Origin: Apiotrichum sp. Y4204
Lineage: Eukaryota > Basidiomycota > Tremellomycetes > Trichosporonales > Trichosporonaceae
DNA: 64,000 nt
NCBI GenBank assembly: GCA_025531455.1
Contig: JAMYHL010000022.1
Coordinates: 558,001-622,000, forward strand
Direction of reading: 5' to 3'
Shown one piece after another: positions 60,873-64,000 of the stretch. The position numbers and the translations under genes are program-made. Within the stretch, counting starts at the first letter, position 1; the number at the start of each line of letters is the position of its first letter. Below the pieces are notes generated by a model that saw only the letters and a program-made list of their open reading frames with translations, had not been told where the DNA came from and did not search any database.

Positions 60873-61174
60873 ATACTTAGAAGCGACCGCTTGTAGCATT
60901 TTATTTTGGGTCAACTACTGTAATCTCTTTATCGCCTTTCGGTGATCTCGGCTATCTCGCCTGGGCGGCACGGTTTTTGTGGGGTGCCCCGTGTGCCCCG
61001 GAGCAGCAACCACCCTTTCCTCCGGAGCTAGACAGGAACTCGGCGCTCGGTGCTGGGGGATAGCCGGCGCAAAAGTCAAAAGCACAACGCACCGAACATT
61101 GAGGACAAGCAAAAGGTCATCCAGGACAGTTCTTTCTTTCTCAACACACCCATATCCCTCACCATCGACTCGAC
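60873..61174. other. MTQ1-BPL1 intergenic region
   Basis: About 300 bp between tandem genes; contains the BPL1 promoter and leader, nothing else seen. Confidence 0.45.
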
Positions 61175-63538
61175 ATGCCCGGCCCCGGACCCCAGGCCCA
61201 CCAGGTTCTCGTGTACTCTGGCCCCGGAGTGTCTGCTCTCGCGCTGTCGCACACGCTCCTGACCCTCAACCTCTTCCTCGTCCCGCACTACACCGTCCAG
61301 CCGGTGACGAGCGCGCTGCTCGCCGACGAGCCGTGGGAACCGACCTGTGCCCTCCTAGTTTTCCCCGGCGGCCGCGACCTGCCGTTTGTCGAAGAGCTGT
61401 CCCTCAAGACCAAGGCGACACGGCGCATCGCCGAGTACGTCGCCCTCGGCGGCAGGTACCTCGGCATCTGTGCGGGCGCGTACTTTGGCTCGGCGGAGGT
61501 TAAGTTTGATGTCGGCGGAGACAAGGAGGTGACGGGGAAGCGTGATCTCGTGAGTAGTATCTGGACCAGCTGGGCCGTCCATTCGACAAGCTGACCACCA
61601 GGCTCTCTTCCCTGGAGCATGTGCGGGCCCAACGTTCCCCGGCTTTGACTATGGTTGCGAGAGCGGAGCGCATGCTGTGTCGCTCAAGACCCGTTCGGGT
61701 CTGCTCGACCTGCTGTACTACAACGGCGGTGGCAGCTTTGTGCTTCCCGCCAAGGCGGACCCGTCTGTCGAGGTCCTGGCCGAGTTTGCCGACGCGCCCA
61801 CGCCAGAGCGGTCCGTCGCCGTAGTGCAGGTGACCAAGGGACAGGGCAAGGCGCTCCTCTCCGCCGTGCACTTTGAGTACCCGCTTGAAGACCCGCCCGC
61901 GCGCGACGCGATTGCGAAGCTCAGAACGCGACCCTCCGAGGCACACATCGAGAGCGCCGAGAAGGCACGCAACGAGTGGGTTGCCGCGCTGCTCTCCGGC
62001 CTTGACCTGCGGCTGCCAAAGGACGACTCGGCGGAGGAGGACCACATTCTGCTTCACCCCACGCACCCCGGCCCCATCTTTGCACTCTCCCACCCCAACC
62101 TCCCGGACCTCGGCGCCAAGGTCCTTGACTCGCCCAAGATCCAGGCCAAGCTCACCGACCACCAGAACGGGTACAAGACGCTGCGGGACGGTAACGACGA
62201 GTTTGACATTACCACCGTGGACACGTTCCCCGACGTCCCCGAGATGCTCGCAGAGCGCCGCCGCACAAAGCCGGTCTTCCCACCCGCCATCCAGGACCTG
62301 TCGCTCGGGGACGCGCCCCAGCCTCCCCAGCCGCCAAACCTTCACGCGCTCACCAAGACGCTGCTGCTTCCGGGACACAAGCACTACTCCCCGGCATGGA
62401 CGCCGCTGTTCAACTTTGACACGTACTGGGCAGAGCTGGCGGCCGTGCGGCGGCGGTTCGGTCGCAAGAACGGTGTCCTGCGCGCAGACGAGACGTCGCC
62501 CGGACGCGGGAGCTTGCGGCCATCAGTCGGCGACCTCATGTTCTATGGCGAGACAGTGACGTCGACACAGACGATGCTGGACCGCAACTCGATTCTGCTC
62601 AACAACCTCCCTGCGCCACTCACCTTCCTCGCCTCGTTCCAGATGGCCGGCCGCGGACGCGGCTCCAACCTCTGGCTCTCGCCTGCCGGCTGTCTCCAGT
62701 TCAGCATCCTCCTCACCGTCCCGACAGCGATGGCGTCCAAGCTCGTCTTCATCCAGTATCTCGCTGCCATCTCGATCGCAGAGGCAGTGGACGAGGACGG
62801 GCGGCTGGGCGTGCGCATCAAGTGGCCGAACGACCTGTACGCCGAGGCCGAGGGCGTGGGAGGTACAGAGGTGGGGAGCGGGAAGAAGGGCCGCGCCAAG
62901 CTTGGTGGCATCCTGGTGAACACAAACTACATGAATGGGCAGTGGCGCGTCGTCGTCGGCTGCGGCGTCAACATCCTCAACCCGCTCCCGACCTCGTCGC
63001 TCTCTCAGCTGCACGGCCTCTTGAGCGAGCGCATGGCTAAGAGCGGATCCTCGGCGAGCGTTCCTCCCCCGCCGACGATGGAGGGCACGCTCGCGCGCAT
63101 CATGCACGCGTTCGAGACCAAGTGGGAGACGTTCCTCGACGAGCGCGGCTTCGAGCCCTTCATGGACGAGTACCACTCGCGTTGGCTGCACTCGTGAGTA
63201 TCAAAATTCGCGCCACCCATAGGTGAAACCTAGTGGTACAAGTCGTGTCTTCAATCATTGTTTTGGGCAAGATTCTGACGCTCAGCGGCCAAGAAGTGAC
63301 GCTCACGACCGTGGAGCCGCACCAGCGCCTCCGCGTCGTGTCCATTACGCCCGACGCCGGGCTGCTGCGCTGCGTGCCGATCGCGGACCAGTCATCGCAC
63401 TTTGAGCGCAACTACGACCAGTCAGAAGACCGCTTCTCATCTGGGTTCTCCGGGGGCTCGCGGTCCGACTATGTCGACCTCCAGCCGGACGGCAACAGCT
63501 TCGACCTCATGGCGGGCATGATCAAGCGCAAGGCATAG
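61175..63538 (+). CDS. BPL1: biotin-protein ligase (holocarboxylase synthetase)
   Basis: Attaches biotin to acetyl-CoA and pyruvate carboxylases through biotinyl-AMP. Exons 61175-61549, 61602-63193 and 63286-63538 join to 739 residues. The N-terminal half is the glutamine-amidotransferase-like domain of fungal enzymes (VLVYSGPGVS, LLVFPGGRDLPF, GGRYLGICAGAYFG with its Cys, FPGACAGPTFPGF, LLYYNGGGSF). The catalytic half has GETVTSTQTMLD, ASFQMAGRGRGSNLWLSPAG (biotin/ATP loop GRGRGSN), VRIKWPNDLYA, KLGGILVNT and VVGCGVNI. The C-terminal cap is MDEYHSRWLHS, spliced to GQEVTLTTVEP, then LQPDGNSFDLMAGMIKRK. Intron 2 is placed at 63194-63285 because only that acceptor keeps the cap domain in frame. 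All catalytic motifs are intact. Confidence 0.94.
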
Positions 63539-63638
63539 AGTGATTTGTACGGATGCAGTTTTGGTGTACATTGCAGGATGCATGAGCAGTGGCTCACGGA
63601 GCTAGAATACAAGTCTGCATAATATATCGTGTACTACC

Positions 63639-64000
63639 TCACTTCTTCGGCCGCTGCGACCCTCGCCGTAACGCATAGTGCCCATTAAACGCAATCCTGA
63701 TCGCGAGGAACCGGACATCGAGATCACTGTGCCCGCCTGCCTCCTTGCACACGGTCGTCACGCTGTCCTGGAATCCGGCAGTGCACTGCTGGATGCGTTC
63801 CCGGATACCCTCGAGCTGCGCGGCCGACGCCGCCGCCTCGGCTTCAGAAGTCGATGCGCCTGTCGAGATGCCCTATCATGTCAGTTACAGGAAAAAGGAG
63901 CTCAACTAACCCTCTCCACATCCCTCTGCCGGTCAAGACGTGTCGCCTCGCCCAAGCTCCAGCCGTACAGGTCTTCCGTGGCGTTCCGGAAACTGAGAAT
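63639..64000 (-). CDS. 3' part of an unidentified gene, cut by the window edge
   Basis: Two exons are visible on the minus strand. The upstream one reads LSFRNATEDLYGWSLGEATR then DRQRDVER up to a donor GTTAGT near 63910. After a 38-nt intron the last exon reads GISTGASTSEAEAAASAAQL, then RERIQQCTAGFQDSV, HSDLDVRFLAIRIAFNGHYA and a basic end, RRGSQRPKK, with TGA at 63641-63639. Codon use is typical. The middle is probably helical. I do not recognise the family; the gene begins beyond the window. Convergent with BPL1, 100 bp apart. Confidence 0.7.

Overview
This window is eukaryotic nuclear DNA from a basidiomycete fungus, most likely a Tremellomycete of the Trichosporon/Cutaneotrichosporon type. 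The evidence is compact GC-rich genes cut by many short GT..AG introns (often 35-60 nt, CTNAC-like branch points), strong C/G preference at third codon positions, no operons or Shine-Dalgarno signals, and proteins that are typically fungal (LCL3, IML1, CTR86/ataxin-10, PSP1, BPL1 with its fungal N-terminal domain, an intron-containing tRNA-Arg). The species call is inference; no rRNA is present.

Layout, left to right: a 3' fragment of a + gene (3-89); NDUFA12 (760-2058,+); LCL3 nuclease (2210-3327,-); SEC20 SNARE (3479-4938,+), overlapped antisense by an unidentified membrane-protein exon (4375-4909,-); an oxysterol-binding protein (5534-8248,-); the VIP1 inositol pyrophosphate kinase (9686-13597,-); CTR86/ataxin-10 (14105-16074,+); a type II membrane PC-esterase (16325-18147,-); UBR1 (20696-26452,-); TRAPP subunit TRS33 (27044-27987,+); a PSP1-family protein (28467-31272,-); the NBR1 autophagy receptor (35162-38989,+); DNA2 (39460-43784,+); FCF1 (43976-44995,-); a SAP30-like protein (45337-46239,+); tRNA-Arg(CCT) (46518-46616,+); linker histone H1 (47909-48937,-); a ZCCHC10-like zinc-knuckle protein (52828-53575,+) with a sequence gap in its first intron; IML1 (53749-59498,-); MTQ1/HemK methyltransferase (59890-60872,+); biotin-protein ligase BPL1 (61175-63538,+); and the 3' end of an unidentified - gene (63639 to window end).

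The genes are housekeeping functions: complex I, secretory traffic (SEC20, TRS33), lipid transfer (OSH), inositol-pyrophosphate signalling (VIP1), TORC1 control (IML1), autophagy (NBR1), N-end-rule degradation (UBR1), replication (DNA2), ribosome biogenesis (FCF1), chromatin (H1, SAP30-like), mitochondrial translation termination (MTQ1) and biotinylation (BPL1). They do not form a pathway cluster. Neighbours are mostly divergent or tightly convergent. Two long gene-poor gaps (31.3-35.2 kb and 48.9-52.8 kb) stand out.

I found no convincing new system such as a mobile element, biosynthetic cluster or killer system. The unusual material is structural: very small first coding exons (3 nt in FCF1, 7 nt in IML1), a coding-like upstream ORF before IML1, an antisense overlap at SEC20, two orphan coding-like exons (20309-20424 and 51763-51888) and an AT-rich island. 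Introns were assigned by eye from splice consensus and protein continuity.
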